Assembly (NCBI RefSeq): GCF_027622945.1
Contig: NZ_JAPZVQ010000008.1
Span: 164,891-228,890 of the forward strand
From: Glycomyces lechevalierae
Lineage (GTDB): Bacteria; Actinomycetota; Actinomycetes; Mycobacteriales; Micromonosporaceae
DNA length: 64,000 nt
Direction: 5' to 3'
Shown here: positions 8,302-17,853 of the stretch, piece after piece
Layout: each line of letters starts with the position of its first letter
Numbering within the stretch: the first letter of the stretch is position 1
The notes under the pieces: generated by a model
What the model was told of the DNA's origin: nothing
What the model saw: only the letters and a program-made list of their open reading frames with translations
Databases searched by the model: none
Translations under genes and position numbers: made by a program

Positions 8302-9383
8302 TACACCAGATCGGTTCTATTGGCCTGCTTGAGTTCCTCGACCAGGCCCTTGACCTCCTGGGCCCGGTCGCGGGGGCACACCAGGAGCGCGTCCGGGGTG
8401 TCCACGATGATGAGGTCGTCCACGCCGACCGTGGCGACGAGCCGCCCGGCGGCCGGCACGACCACGTTCCGCTTCGACTCGGTCAGCAGCGCCTCGCCCG
8501 AGCCGCGCAGGATCACGTTGCCCACCTTGTCGTTGGCGGGGAGGACCTGGCCGAGCGTGTCGTAGTCGCCCACATCGTGCCACTCGAAATCGCCCGGGAC
8601 GACGCCGACCTTCCCGGCGGCGGCCGCGGGCTCCATGACGGCGTAGTCGATCGAGATCTTCTCGAGGGTCGGCCAGAGCTGCGCGAACAGCGCCTCGCGG
8701 CGGTTGGAGTCCCACGCGGCCGCGAGGGTGCGCACCGCGTCGTGCAGCGCGGGGCGGTGGCGCTTGAGCTCGGCGAGGTAGACGTCGACGCGCCACACGA
8801 ACATGCCGGCGTTCCACAGGTAGTTCCCGGCCGAGACGTACTCGACCGCCGAGACCTGGTCGGGCTTCTCCACGAACGCCCCGAGCTGGTAGCCGGGGCC
8901 GACCGGCGGGCCGAGCCGCAGGTAGCCGAAGCCGGTGTCCGGGCCAGTGGGGGTGATGCCGATGGTCATGAGCAGGCCCGTGGAGGCCAGCTCCATCGCC
9001 TTCTGCACGGTCTTCGCGAACGCCTCGCCGTCGAGCACGAGGTGGTCGGCGGCGAAGGAGCCCATGATCGCGGTCGGCTCGCGCTCGGCGATCACCGCGG
9101 CGGCGAGGCTGATCGCGGCCGCGGAGTCGCGCGGGGAGGGCTCGACGAGGATGTTGTCGCCCGGCACCTCGGGGAGCTGGCGGGCCACGTCGACGGCGTG
9201 CGCGGCCCCGGTGACGACGTAAACGTGGTCGGGGTCGGACAGCAGCCGGGCCCGCTCGACGGTCGATTGCAGCAACGACGAATCCGTGCCGGTCAATGGC
9301 AGCAGGAACTTGGGTCGTTGCGCGCGAGACAGGGGCCAGAGCCGAGTTCCGGAACCGCCCGCGGGGACCACCGCGTGAAGCAT
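8301..9383 (-). CDS. manC: Mannose-1-phosphate guanylyltransferase
   Basis: 360 aa, GDP-mannose pyrophosphorylase. It joins mannose 1-phosphate and GTP to GDP-mannose, the donor for mannosylated lipids and glycans. The N-terminus reads MLHAVVPAGGSGTRLWPLSR, the nucleotide-binding signature, followed by QRPKFLLPL; the sugar loop region FVEKP is also present. The frame is open 63 codons further upstream, but the family N-terminus fixes the start at 9383. With manA and manB it completes the pathway from fructose 6-phosphate. The downstream membrane protein gene overlaps its stop. Confidence 0.93.
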   Translation of the reverse strand: MLHAVVPAGGSGTRLWPLSRAQRPKFLLPLTGTDSSLLQSTVERARLLSDPDHVYVVTGAAHAVDVARQLPEVPGDNILVEPSPRDSAAAISLAAAVIAEREPTAIMGSFAADHLVLDGEAFAKTVQKAMELASTGLLMTIGITPTGPDTGFGYLRLGPPVGPGYQLGAFVEKPDQVSAVEYVSAGNYLWNAGMFVWRVDVYLAELKRHRPALHDAVRTLAAAWDSNRREALFAQLWPTLEKISIDYAVMEPAAAAGKVGVVPGDFEWHDVGDYDTLGQVLPANDKVGNVILRGSGEALLTESKRNVVVPAAGRLVATVGVDDLIIVDTPDALLVCPRDRAQEVKGLVEELKQANRTDLV

Positions 9384-9571
9384 GCCAATAGTCTTGCATG
9401 CCGCTCCCACGTGCCCGTTCACCACCTGCGGCGGGCCCGGTGCGGTGACACGGCGGTTGCGAGGGCGTGAAGAACGCGGCAACTCCGCGTCTTCTCGAGT
9501 AGTGATACCGGTTTCTATAGGCGGCGGCCGCCGGGGCAGACTGGACCCGATCTGATTCTGAGGAGACAGCA

Positions 9572-11644
9572 ATGCCCATCCGTTTCGACGAAGCCGCCCT
9601 CGCCTGGCACCTCACCGGGCCCGGCCTCTCCTACGTCGTCGGCCTCCAGGACGGCCTGCCCCGCCAGCTGCACTGGGGCCCCGCGGTCCCCGACGAGGCC
9701 GTCCCCACCCTCGCGGTCGCATGGCGCGAGGCCTACTCGTGGGACGACCGCCTGCACACCGGCGCCGAACTCCTCGGCGAGCTCGGGCCGCAGTTCGCGA
9801 CCCCGTCCCTGCAGCTGCGCCACCCGGACGGCGCCAAGGGCTTCGCATGGCACTACGCCGACCACACGATCGATGACGATCACCTGGCGATCCGGTTCAC
9901 CGACCGGGACCTGGCGCTGACCCTGCACTACCGGCTCTGGGACACCGGCGTGCTCGACCGCTGGGCCTCCCTCGAGGCCGCGGCCCCGGTCGAACTCACC
10001 CGCTTCGACTCCGCCGCCTGGACCCTCCCGCACTGGGGCGACTACCGGCTCTCCCACCTCAGCGGCGAATGGGCCGCCGAATGGCAGCTCCGCCGCGTCA
10101 CGCTCCCCGTCGGCGAGACCGCACTCGGCACCCGGCGCGGGCTCACCGGCCACCAGTCGAACCCCTGGACCGCCGTCGACGACGGCACCGCCACCGAGAC
10201 CGCCGGGACCGTCTACTCCACGAACCTCGCCTGGTCCGGCTCCTGGCGGGTCCTGCTGCGCCGCTCCGCCCAGGGCCGCGTGTCGATCACCGGCGGCGCC
10301 GGGCACGAAGGCCTGCGCTGGACCCTCCGCGCCGGCGAGACCTGGACGACGCCCGTCTACTCCGGGCTGTTCACCGACGCCGGCTTCGGCGGCGCCTCGC
10401 GCGCCTGGCACGAGCACCTGCGCCGCCATGTGATGCCCACCCCCGAAGAGGACGCGCCCGTCCTCTTCAACTCCTGGGAGGCCGTCGCCTTCGACGTGGC
10501 CGAGGAGCAGCAGCTGCCGCTCGTCGAACTGGCCGCGCGCATCGGCTGCGAGCAGTTCGTCGTCGACGACGGCTGGTTCGGGCAGCGCGTCACCGACGAC
10601 GCCGGGCTCGGCGACTGGCACCCCAACCCCGACCGGTTCCCCAAAGGCCTCGGGCCGCTCATCGACGCGGTGCACGCCACCGGCATGAAGTTCGGCATCT
10701 GGGTCGAACCCGAGATGGTCAACCCCGACTCCGACCTCTACCGCGCCCACCCCGACTGGGTCCTGCACCAGGCCGGGCGCGACCGCACCGAGCTCCGGCA
10801 GCAGCTCGTGCTCGACTACGGCCGCCCCGAAGTCGCCGCCTGGGCCTACGCCTGGCTCGACGACCTGTTGAGCGGCAACGACATCGACTACGTCAAATGG
10901 GACCACAACCGGCCCTGGACCGAGGTCGGCCGCCCCGGCGACGCCGACCCCGACCGGGCCTGGTTCGAGCACGTCGAAGCCGTCTACTCCATCAAGGAGC
11001 GCCTGCGCGCCGCGCACCCGAACGTGCGCATCGAAGGCTGCGCGGGCGGCGGCGGCCGCGTCGACCCCGGCATGCTCCGCTACGTCGACCAGGTCTGGAC
11101 CTCGGACAACACCGACGCCGGCGACCGCGTCGCCATCCAGTACGGCTTCAGCCAGGCGTATCCGGCGCGCGCCATGGACACCTGGATCACCGACGAGCCC
11201 AGCGGCTTCAACCAGCGCACCACCTCGCTCCGATTCCGCTTCCAGGTCGCCAGCGCGGGCGTGCTCGCGGTGGGCGGCAACCTCACCGAATGGACTGAGG
11301 CCGAACTCGAGGAGGCCGCCGAGCATGTGGTGCAGTACAAGCGGCTGCGGCCGGTCGTGCAGCACGGCGTGCAGTACCGCCTCGGCGACCCGGAGGCTTC
11401 GGCGCTCACCGGCGTCCAGTACGTGCACGGCGACCGGATCGCGGTGCTGGGCTTCAAGACACCCTGGCACTGCAACCGGCCGCTGGCGCCGCTGCGGCCC
11501 GAGGGGATCGCGGCCGACTCGCGCTGGCAGGACGAGGACACCGGCGAAATCCATTGGGGAGCGACACTGAACGTGCTCGGTCTGCCACTCCGATTCACGG
11601 GTGCGGACTGGGACTCGGCGATCATGCGACTGCGGAGAGTCTAA
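9572..11644 (+). CDS. GH36 alpha-galactosidase
   Basis: 690 aa, typical for glycoside hydrolase family 36. It removes terminal alpha-galactose from oligosaccharides such as raffinose or melibiose by a retaining mechanism. Motifs: FVVDDGWFG (about 330), KFGIWVEPEMVNPDSDLY (about 375), the nucleophile motif DYVKWDHNR (Asp near 446) and the acid/base region GCAGGGGRVDPGML...WTSDNTDA (Asp near 510). No signal peptide, so it acts in the cytosol. GAGGAG lies 7 nt before the ATG. No sugar transporter or regulator is adjacent; the upstream neighbour manC is divergent. Confidence 0.92.
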   Translation: MPIRFDEAALAWHLTGPGLSYVVGLQDGLPRQLHWGPAVPDEAVPTLAVAWREAYSWDDRLHTGAELLGELGPQFATPSLQLRHPDGAKGFAWHYADHTIDDDHLAIRFTDRDLALTLHYRLWDTGVLDRWASLEAAAPVELTRFDSAAWTLPHWGDYRLSHLSGEWAAEWQLRRVTLPVGETALGTRRGLTGHQSNPWTAVDDGTATETAGTVYSTNLAWSGSWRVLLRRSAQGRVSITGGAGHEGLRWTLRAGETWTTPVYSGLFTDAGFGGASRAWHEHLRRHVMPTPEEDAPVLFNSWEAVAFDVAEEQQLPLVELAARIGCEQFVVDDGWFGQRVTDDAGLGDWHPNPDRFPKGLGPLIDAVHATGMKFGIWVEPEMVNPDSDLYRAHPDWVLHQAGRDRTELRQQLVLDYGRPEVAAWAYAWLDDLLSGNDIDYVKWDHNRPWTEVGRPGDADPDRAWFEHVEAVYSIKERLRAAHPNVRIEGCAGGGGRVDPGMLRYVDQVWTSDNTDAGDRVAIQYGFSQAYPARAMDTWITDEPSGFNQRTTSLRFRFQVASAGVLAVGGNLTEWTEAELEEAAEHVVQYKRLRPVVQHGVQYRLGDPEASALTGVQYVHGDRIAVLGFKTPWHCNRPLAPLRPEGIAADSRWQDEDTGEIHWGATLNVLGLPLRFTGADWDSAIMRLRRV

Positions 11645-11834
11645 TAACGACTCCATTGCGTCATTTTCATTGGAATGAACACGATCTGTAATCGTCCTGG
11701 TCCGAACGGTTGCAGTGACCAGTATCTCGCGTATCGACCGGTTGACCACCGTTATGCGATTTGCGCCGTTGCCATAGACTCCAGGCTGTTCCGCCCGAAC
11801 AACCCGATCGATCGATTTCAATAGGAGTTACCCC

Positions 11835-12257
11835 GTGGCTTACCCGCCCGCCCCGGCCCCCATGCAGCAGCCCGTCCCCGTCAAGCAGGGCAACGGCTTC
11901 GGCGTGACCGCCCTCGTGCTCGGCATCATCGGCCTCGTCTTTGCCGTGATCCCCGTCGTCAACGTCTTCACCGCGATCCCGCTCGGCGTGCTCGCCCTCA
12001 TCTTCGGCATCATCGGGGTCGTCAAGGCCGGCTCGCGCGGCGGCAAGGGCAAGGGCACCGGTGGTACCGGTCTCGTGCTCGGCATCCTCGCCATCGGCGT
12101 TGCCATCGCGATGAACGCCCTGGTCTTCAATGCTGTCAAGGACGAAGCCGACAAGATCGAGCAGGACACCATCCAGGACTGCGTCGACTCGGGCTACGGC
12201 ACCGAGGCGGAGTGCCAGCAGCTCTGGGACGACGCCGAGGACTTCGAGGTCGAGTAG
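11835..12257 (+). CDS. DUF4190-type small membrane protein
   Basis: 140 aa. A proline-rich N-terminus is followed by two pairs of hydrophobic segments, about 25-60 (VTALVLGIIGLVFAVIPVV) and 78-100 (GLVLGILAIGVAIAMNALVF), and an acidic C-terminal tail with two cysteines (DCVDSGYGTEAECQQLW) that may form a disulfide outside the cell. This matches small DUF4190-like membrane proteins of unknown role. The GTG start has AGGAG 8 nt upstream. Ends in a clear terminator. Confidence 0.75.
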   Translation: MAYPPAPAPMQQPVPVKQGNGFGVTALVLGIIGLVFAVIPVVNVFTAIPLGVLALIFGIIGVVKAGSRGGKGKGTGGTGLVLGILAIGVAIAMNALVFNAVKDEADKIEQDTIQDCVDSGYGTEAECQQLWDDAEDFEVE

Positions 12258-12270
12258 CCTCGAGTACTGC

Positions 12271-12302
12271 AAAAGGGCCGCAGCGGTTACGCTGCGGCCC
12301 TT
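12271..12302. terminator. Bidirectional terminator between the DUF4190 gene and nucS
   Basis: AAGGGCCGCAGC (12273-12284) pairs perfectly with GCTGCGGCCCTT (12291-12302) over a 6-nt loop; A and T tracts at the ends serve either direction. Confidence 0.8.
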
Positions 12303-12312
12303 CGCCGTTCGT

Positions 12313-12978
12313 CTAGAAAAGCCTCGGCTGGCTCTCGTCGATCGCCCCGCGCAGGTCGTCGTAGTCCAGTACGACGCAGCGGATGCCGCGGTCCTCGGCG
12401 AGGACGCGGGCCTGGGGCTTGATGGCCTGGGCGGCGAAGACGCCGTCGACCGGGGCGAGGAGCGGGTCGCGGTTGAGCAGCTCCAGGTACCGGGTCAACT
12501 GCTCGACGCCGTCGATCTCGCCGCGCCGCTTGATCTCGACGGCCACGTGCTTCCCGTCCGAGTCGCGGCACATGAGGTCCACCGGCCCGATCGCGGTCGG
12601 GTACTCGCGGCGCACCAGCGACCAGCCCTTCCCGAGCGGCGCCGTGTCGGCGGCCAGCAGCTCCTGCAGGTGCGCCTCGACGCCGTCCTTCTGCAGTCCG
12701 GGGTCGATCCCGAGCTCATGGCTCGAGTCGTGGAAGACCTCTTCGATGCTGATCTTCAGCTGGTCCCCGGTCTTCTTCGAGGTCACGGTCCACTCCGTGG
12801 CCCCCTCGACGACCGTGCACGGCGGCGTCATCCAGTTGAGCGGCTTGTACGACCCCCCATCGGCGTGCACCAGCACGCTCCCGTCCGCTTTCCATATTAG
12901 CAAACGGGTAGCCATGGGCAAATGGGCAGAAAGCCGACCTGTGTAATCAACCTGGCACCGTGCCACCAACAAACGCAT
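12313..12978 (-). CDS. nucS: Mismatch-specific endonuclease NucS (EndoMS), with element-derived 5' end
   Basis: 221 aa, full length. NucS cuts both strands at mismatches and is the core of the MutS-independent mismatch repair of actinobacteria. It has the N-terminal DNA-binding half ([27 protein letters not shown]), the [22 protein letters not shown] segment, and the nuclease core GPVDLMCRD...[17 protein letters not shown] with catalytic D, E and K, ending in PRLF. The ATG at 12978 is 7 nt after TAGGGT, a leaderless start. The first ~36 codons and the promoter lie on the element side of the integration core at 12,880-12,894, so the gene is a hybrid of chromosomal body and element start. Confidence 0.95.
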   Translation of the reverse strand: MRLLVARCQVDYTGRLSAHLPMATRLLIWKADGSVLVHADGGSYKPLNWMTPPCTVVEGATEWTVTSKKTGDQLKISIEEVFHDSSHELGIDPGLQKDGVEAHLQELLAADTAPLGKGWSLVRREYPTAIGPVDLMCRDSDGKHVAVEIKRRGEIDGVEQLTRYLELLNRDPLLAPVDGVFAAQAIKPQARVLAEDRGIRCVVLDYDDLRGAIDESQPRLF

Positions 12979-12988
12979 GCCCAGCACC
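12880..12988. repeat. Left junction: 109-bp repeat, copy 1 (core plus nucS start)
   Basis: Identical over 109 bp to 16437-16545. It contains the 15-bp core, the first codons of nucS and the start codon; similarity stops just upstream of the start. This copy is joined to the rest of nucS. Confidence 0.95.
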
Positions 12989-13079
12989 CTACCGGCAGCT
13001 CTGCGGCAAGGACCGCGCGTGCAACCGTCTGTGCGGTATGACGGGTCTAGGGTCGCGAACGAATGTCACACCTGTCTCA

Positions 13080-13092
13080 TAGCCTTACTCCT
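13080..13092 (+). promoter_or_regulatory. Leaderless promoter of the left DUF4132 gene
   Basis: TAGCCT (13080-13085) is followed by 7 nt and the ATG at 13093, without a ribosome binding site. This arrangement decided the start of the gene. Confidence 0.5.
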
Positions 13093-16000
13093 ATGAAGAG
13101 AGTGAACCCCTCCGCCCCTCGCCAGCTGCCCGATGAAGACCTGCTTGAGCTGCCCAAATCCTGGAAGCAACACACCTTCGACTGGCCCGGCCGTGGAGCG
13201 CCTCGGCCGGTCGAGATCAAGGAAGACGCCCCGGCCGAACTCAACAAACGATTCACCGAGGGGGCCCGGTATCTCGAGTACGCGTTCCGTGCGCTCCCCG
13301 ATCCCTCCCTCGAAGCGCCCATTCGCGCTGGTATCGCCGGAGAACCGGACCCACTCGGAGCCGCGCTGGCATTGAAGCTGCTGGATTGGGTGGATGCTTC
13401 TCGCGACAACCGGGAGCTCGCCCGCGATGCCTGGATCGCACAGTACGGAATCGGCTTCACTGTAAAAGCCGCGGTCGAACTGTTGAGTACCAGCGTTACC
13501 TGGCTGCATCCTCGGATCGTCTCTCGGCAACAGGTCCGAATCGGGCCGATGCATATCGCGCACTTGGCAGGGACTTGGGGAGTCGCCAGCTGGATCAGCC
13601 CCATCCGGTCGTTGCTGGCTGCGCTCGACTCTTCGGCGTACGCGGAGGTTGTTGCCTCGGTCGGTGGCATGCGATCGGATGATTCGAAACGATTTGCCAG
13701 CGCCATGCTGATCCCGGACCAGGAATCCTGGGTAGAGGAGGCTTGTCTGCTCCATGCATCGCACGGCCCGCTGAACGTCGGCAAGGATGCCCTGTGGTCC
13801 TGCGTGTCGAGGCGGGAACACCTCGAAGCCAGCGGCGCATCAATGATCGATGCCTATCAGTGCGAGGTGGGGACGGTGGTCCGTCTCGTGGATGCGCTGG
13901 GAGTCGAGGCGCTTCCGGTCCTGGTGAAGTCCCTTGGCAGCCGGTCGGTCAAGCGTCCTGAGGTAGCACGGGCGATGGTTGACGCGCTCGGAATCCTGCC
14001 TTCTGACCCGGCGATCGAATACCTTCTCGAACGTAGTGGCGAAGCGCGGCCGATGGCTGCGGCGCGTGCCGCAGCGAAGCGCTTCCCGGTCCGGACCCTG
14101 CGAGCGATCGCCTCGGTGTCGGAGGCGTCTACTGGTCCTGCCAAGTCCAGGCTTGCCGGAATCTCGCAGTCGAACGCCCTGATACAGCAGGCTGTTGCGA
14201 TGCTCGACGAAGTCGATCGCCAGGCGATCGAGCAGCTTCAGGCGATGTCAGCGGGGGTTCCGGTGGCTGATCCATCGACACTGCCGGAGCGCTTCACATC
14301 GCCGCCTTGGGCGGCTTTCGTGAACCGAGCAACACCGACCCCGCTTGCTGGACTTTCTGCACCCCCATTGAACGAACTGCGTTGGAACGAAGGCGAACAG
14401 GAGGCCTTCCAGGTCCTTGCCGATGGCGAGAACCACGTCGCCCACCAGGGGTTCTGGGAACGTTCGATGCCTGACGGCCCGCGAGCTGATCACCCCTGGC
14501 TCCCGGAGTTCCTCGCTTACGCCTCCGAAGAACTGGTCGGATCAGCGCTCGACCAATGGGATGGTGGGGCTCGCTCGGCCTCGGTTTCCACGGTGAAGGC
14601 GATCCTCGGCCGGCACTCGCTAGCCGCGATCGACCGTGTCATGCAGAACGTCCGGTCGAAGAAGGACTTCCGTCCCGCCATGCTTCCCATCGTGAACATC
14701 GATGCGGCGAGGACTGCAGCTGACAGCATGACGCGGTCGCAGAGCGACCGCGCCGTTGCATTGGCCTGGCTCGACAGGCATCCCGACGCTGCGGCCGCGC
14801 TCCTCATCCCGGACGCGTTCGGTCCAGACGCGAAGCTGCGCGGGCCCGCTGTCAAAGCGCTGCGGTACCTGGCCGAGTCAAACCGGGAAATCCTGGACAC
14901 CCAGGCGAACCAGTACGGCGTGTCTGCTGCGGAGGCGGTTCGAGCGCTGATCGAGCCTGATCCGTTCGACCCGAAGCTCGACAGCCTTCCGCGTATCGGC
15001 ACATGGGCTGATCCGCATTCGCTGCCACAGGTGCTGCTCGCAGGCGGTGCTGCCGCGTTGCCCACGGATGCAGTCAAGACACTGATGATCGCGCTGGCGA
15101 TCGACGGGCTTGAGGGCCCCTATCGGGGGGTCGACGTGCTCGTTCGCGAATGCGATGCGGCTGGACTCACCGCGTTCTCGTGGGCCCTGTACGAGCTGTG
15201 GACCGCCGCGGGCTGCCCCTCCAAGGACGTCTGGGCCATGACGCAGTTGGCGAGGTTCGCCGACGAGCGCACGGTGCGACGTCTCGCTGCGCTCATCTGC
15301 GAATGGCCCGCGAAGGGGCAAAGCACCAAAGCCGTCAGGGGCGTCGAGATTCTTGGCGCCATTGGGACCGAGGCGGCGCTCTGGGCGGTACGGGGGATTG
15401 CCGAGGAAACGAAATTCAAGGCGCTCAAGAAAGCGGCCGCCGATCAGATCGACGCGATCGCGCAGCGGCTCGGTCTCGATCGCGAACAGCTCGCCGACCG
15501 TCTCGTCCCGGACTTCGGCCTGGATGCGGCTACACCGCTCGTCCTCGACTATGGTCCCCGCTCCTTCACCGTCAAGTTCGACGAGCAGCTGCGGCCCTAC
15601 GCGGTCGAGGACTCCGGGAAACGTCGCGCCAATCTGCCGAAGCCCGGCGCAAAGGACGACCTCGACCTCGCCCAGCCGGCGTACGAGCGATTCACCACGA
15701 TGCGCAAGGACCTCAAAAAAGTCGCGGTGGAGCAGGTTCGCCGCCTCGAATCAGCGATGGTCCACGGCCGCAACTGGACCGGCGATGAGTTCCAGACGTA
15801 CTTGGTCGGTCATCCGTTGCTGTGGCACCTGACGGGCCGCCTGGTCTGGCAGGCCGATTCTGGTTCAGGATGGACCTCGTTCCGCCTCGCAGAGGACCGC
15901 ACTCTTGCTGATCTCGAAGACGAGCCGATGGCCCTGCCTGGCGAAGCCGTCGTCCGACTCGCGCACCCGGCCACCTTGGGCGATGAAGTCGAGCAGTGGG

Positions 16001-16401
16001 CCGCGGTCCTTGCCGACTACGAGACCCTCCAACCGTTCGATCAGCTCGGACGCCCTGCGCTTTCACTGACCGAGGAAGAGCGGCTGTCTGGGCGGCTGAG
16101 CCGATTCGAGGGCCAGGCAGTGGACGGCGGCCCTCTGATGGGGCTTCTCAAACGCGGCTGGCGGTATGGCGACCCCGACCCCAGAGGAAGCCGACGGAGC
16201 ATCTACTTCGAGTTCCCCGAAGGCGGGTTCATTGCACTGGAGACCGAACCGTCGTTCTATCCGTCCTACCGCCCGGACGACAACCTCACCCTGGACCACG
16301 TCGAGTTGGCTCTGCCAACTCCGAACCACACGATCGATGCTGTCGCTATGTCGGAGGCACTCATGGCAATCGCCAAGGTCGCACGGAACCCGCAGAGGTA
16401 A
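13093..16401 (+). CDS. DUF4132 domain protein, element-borne copy
   Basis: 1102 aa. The C-terminal ~200 residues contain the DUF4132 region: LPKPGAKDDLDLAQPAYERF, KDLKKVAVEQVRRLESAM and HPLLWHLTGRLVWQAD, followed by a C-terminal domain with GGFIALET. The long N-terminal part is helical repeat-like, with HEAT-type segments. The family includes E. coli MolR; its molecular role is unknown. It is the only gene of the left unit, bracketed by two identical 109-bp nucS-start repeats. A paralogue lies at 38378-41641 in the chromosomal part and aligns along its length. Base composition is somewhat lower in GC than that copy. Confidence 0.8.
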   Translation: MKRVNPSAPRQLPDEDLLELPKSWKQHTFDWPGRGAPRPVEIKEDAPAELNKRFTEGARYLEYAFRALPDPSLEAPIRAGIAGEPDPLGAALALKLLDWVDASRDNRELARDAWIAQYGIGFTVKAAVELLSTSVTWLHPRIVSRQQVRIGPMHIAHLAGTWGVASWISPIRSLLAALDSSAYAEVVASVGGMRSDDSKRFASAMLIPDQESWVEEACLLHASHGPLNVGKDALWSCVSRREHLEASGASMIDAYQCEVGTVVRLVDALGVEALPVLVKSLGSRSVKRPEVARAMVDALGILPSDPAIEYLLERSGEARPMAAARAAAKRFPVRTLRAIASVSEASTGPAKSRLAGISQSNALIQQAVAMLDEVDRQAIEQLQAMSAGVPVADPSTLPERFTSPPWAAFVNRATPTPLAGLSAPPLNELRWNEGEQEAFQVLADGENHVAHQGFWERSMPDGPRADHPWLPEFLAYASEELVGSALDQWDGGARSASVSTVKAILGRHSLAAIDRVMQNVRSKKDFRPAMLPIVNIDAARTAADSMTRSQSDRAVALAWLDRHPDAAAALLIPDAFGPDAKLRGPAVKALRYLAESNREILDTQANQYGVSAAEAVRALIEPDPFDPKLDSLPRIGTWADPHSLPQVLLAGGAAALPTDAVKTLMIALAIDGLEGPYRGVDVLVRECDAAGLTAFSWALYELWTAAGCPSKDVWAMTQLARFADERTVRRLAALICEWPAKGQSTKAVRGVEILGAIGTEAALWAVRGIAEETKFKALKKAAADQIDAIAQRLGLDREQLADRLVPDFGLDAATPLVLDYGPRSFTVKFDEQLRPYAVEDSGKRRANLPKPGAKDDLDLAQPAYERFTTMRKDLKKVAVEQVRRLESAMVHGRNWTGDEFQTYLVGHPLLWHLTGRLVWQADSGSGWTSFRLAEDRTLADLEDEPMALPGEAVVRLAHPATLGDEVEQWAAVLADYETLQPFDQLGRPALSLTEEERLSGRLSRFEGQAVDGGPLMGLLKRGWRYGDPDPRGSRRSIYFEFPEGGFIALETEPSFYPSYRPDDNLTLDHVELALPTPNHTIDAVAMSEALMAIAKVARNPQR

Positions 16402-16436
16402 CAACCGACTCAGGTGAGATTTGCGGACTAACAAGA

Positions 16437-16535
16437 CCCGTCCGCTTTCCATATTAGCAAACGGGTAGCCATGGGCAAATGGGCAGAAAGCCGACCTGTG
16501 TAATCAACCTGGCACCGTGCCACCAACAAACGCAT
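16437..16535 (-). pseudogene. nucS: nucS 5' fragment at the internal junction
   Basis: The first ~35 codons of nucS (opening [16 protein letters not shown]) with start codon and TACGGT box, cut at the core where the frame runs into a stop. It is part of the perfect 109-bp repeat (16437-16545). It probably drove nucS before the left unit was inserted. Confidence 0.85.
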
Positions 16536-16545
16536 GCCCAGCACC
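16437..16545. repeat. Internal junction: 109-bp repeat, copy 2
   Basis: Exact match to 12880-12988. It separates the DUF4132 unit from the larger unit with the recombinase. Both ends of the left unit therefore carry the same core and nucS start. Confidence 0.95.
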
Positions 16546-16596
16546 GTACCTGTGCCACAGGCCTGCCCTTGACATGCCGCAGCTAGCCTGAGACCC

Positions 16597-17145
16597 GTGC
16601 ATAAGGAGTTCGCGAGTGTGTGGGAGAAGTGTTGGCAGTTGGAGCTGCTCGCGACTCCGTACGAGTTGAAGCACCGCTATCGCGACCGGTGGGTGAGGTT
16701 CCACTGTCTGCCTGAGTCGAAGCGCTACGCCGAGAGCGAGTCAGAGACTGCCGTGATCCTCGACCGGTACAACTCCGTGCTCGATGAGCTGTTCGGCGGC
16801 GGTGAGGTGTGCGTGGTTCGTGCCGAGTACAGCGGCAGGAGAGCTCGGCGCGGACTGCAGAAAGCTTGGCGCACCACCGTCTACGACGTGGACCCCGAGT
16901 TCGGCCCCTCCCGCGCGGACCTATTTCTCACCCGCCATGTGTGGCAACGTGGCCTGCTCGACCCGAGACTCCGGAAGGTCGCCGATGACCGGGAACCTGG
17001 CGGCATCATCACCGATCCCGGTGCGCGCTGGCTCTTTCACCCGTACGACGGTGGCATGGACGTCATCGCCCCGACAGCAGCGGACCGCGATGCGCTTCGA
17101 GACCGGCACCAGGACTGGTTGTCCAAGCACCCACAAGAGTTCTGA
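16597..17145 (+). CDS. DUF3885-like protein
   Basis: 182 aa. The stretch [18 protein letters not shown] followed by a [14 protein letters not shown] helix and the later [20 protein letters not shown] segment fit the DUF3885 family, small cytosolic proteins of unknown function common in actinobacteria and often found among toxin-immunity or defence genes. The GTG start is 7 nt after TAGCCT (16584-16589), a leaderless arrangement. It is the first gene of the right unit after the junction repeat. A decayed copy of its start region occurs at 18671-18715. Confidence 0.65.
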   Translation: MHKEFASVWEKCWQLELLATPYELKHRYRDRWVRFHCLPESKRYAESESETAVILDRYNSVLDELFGGGEVCVVRAEYSGRRARRGLQKAWRTTVYDVDPEFGPSRADLFLTRHVWQRGLLDPRLRKVADDREPGGIITDPGARWLFHPYDGGMDVIAPTAADRDALRDRHQDWLSKHPQEF

Positions 17146-17155
17146 GCCCAGTCGC

Positions 17156-17818
17156 TCAGTTGAGGCGTTCGAGCTGGGTGTGGTGTCGTAGTGCTTCGCC
17201 TTGTCGTGTGAGTCGCAGGGACTCTTCGAAGTCGGGGCCGGGTAGGCGGATGCTGCGTAGTACGGGGTCGCTGGGGTAGCCGCGGAACGTTGTCGCCGGG
17301 GCACCGTGGTCGTCGGGGGTGTAACCGAAGCCGTCGAAGAAGGCCCAGCCTGTCCCGCTTTCCGGTGCGTAGCAGTAGACGTACTTGTGGATTCTGAAGC
17401 TCGGAGGTCCGAACGCCTTGACGATCTCGCTCAGATGGGCGTCTCTGCCGTTAAATGCGGAGTCGGCTGCAGCGAGCAGGGCGGACCAGGGTTCGTCCGG
17501 GAGGAGTCTGTCTACGGTGAGGTATCCGTAGCCGTGGAAGATCTCAGCAAAGAGTGAGGCGACCTCGCTGTGGAAGCGGGTGTCAGTGCCGAAGGCTTCC
17601 CGAAACAGCCCGGGGATGCCGCATGACCGGTACTTGTCCGACAGTCCGAGGTCGTCTCTGGTTGGCTCGGGGAGGCCGTCGAGGAAACGCAGGTCATCAA
17701 GCCGCAGTTTGCACATCGACTCGAAGTCCTGGTCATTGATGACGTACAAGCCGGGGCGGCGCAGCATCTGCGTGACCTGCTCGATAAGCCGGGTGCGCAT
17801 GGCGGCTGCTTTGTCCAT
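17156..17818 (-). CDS. Hypothetical protein
   Basis: 220 aa, not recognised. It has a helical N-terminus (RTRLIEQVTQML), a central acidic region and a C-terminal part rich in aromatic residues and prolines (YCYAPESGTGWAFFDGFGY). No signal peptide or membrane segment. The ATG at 17818 is preferred over the longer frame because the added residues look like translated promoter sequence. It converges on the DUF3885 gene with 10 bp between the stops. Confidence 0.6.
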   Translation of the reverse strand: MDKAAAMRTRLIEQVTQMLRRPGLYVINDQDFESMCKLRLDDLRFLDGLPEPTRDDLGLSDKYRSCGIPGLFREAFGTDTRFHSEVASLFAEIFHGYGYLTVDRLLPDEPWSALLAAADSAFNGRDAHLSEIVKAFGPPSFRIHKYVYCYAPESGTGWAFFDGFGYTPDDHGAPATTFRGYPSDPVLRSIRLPGPDFEESLRLTRQGEALRHHTQLERLN

Positions 17819-17853
17819 GGATGCAGCGTAGTGCCGGATGCAAGACTTCGCGA

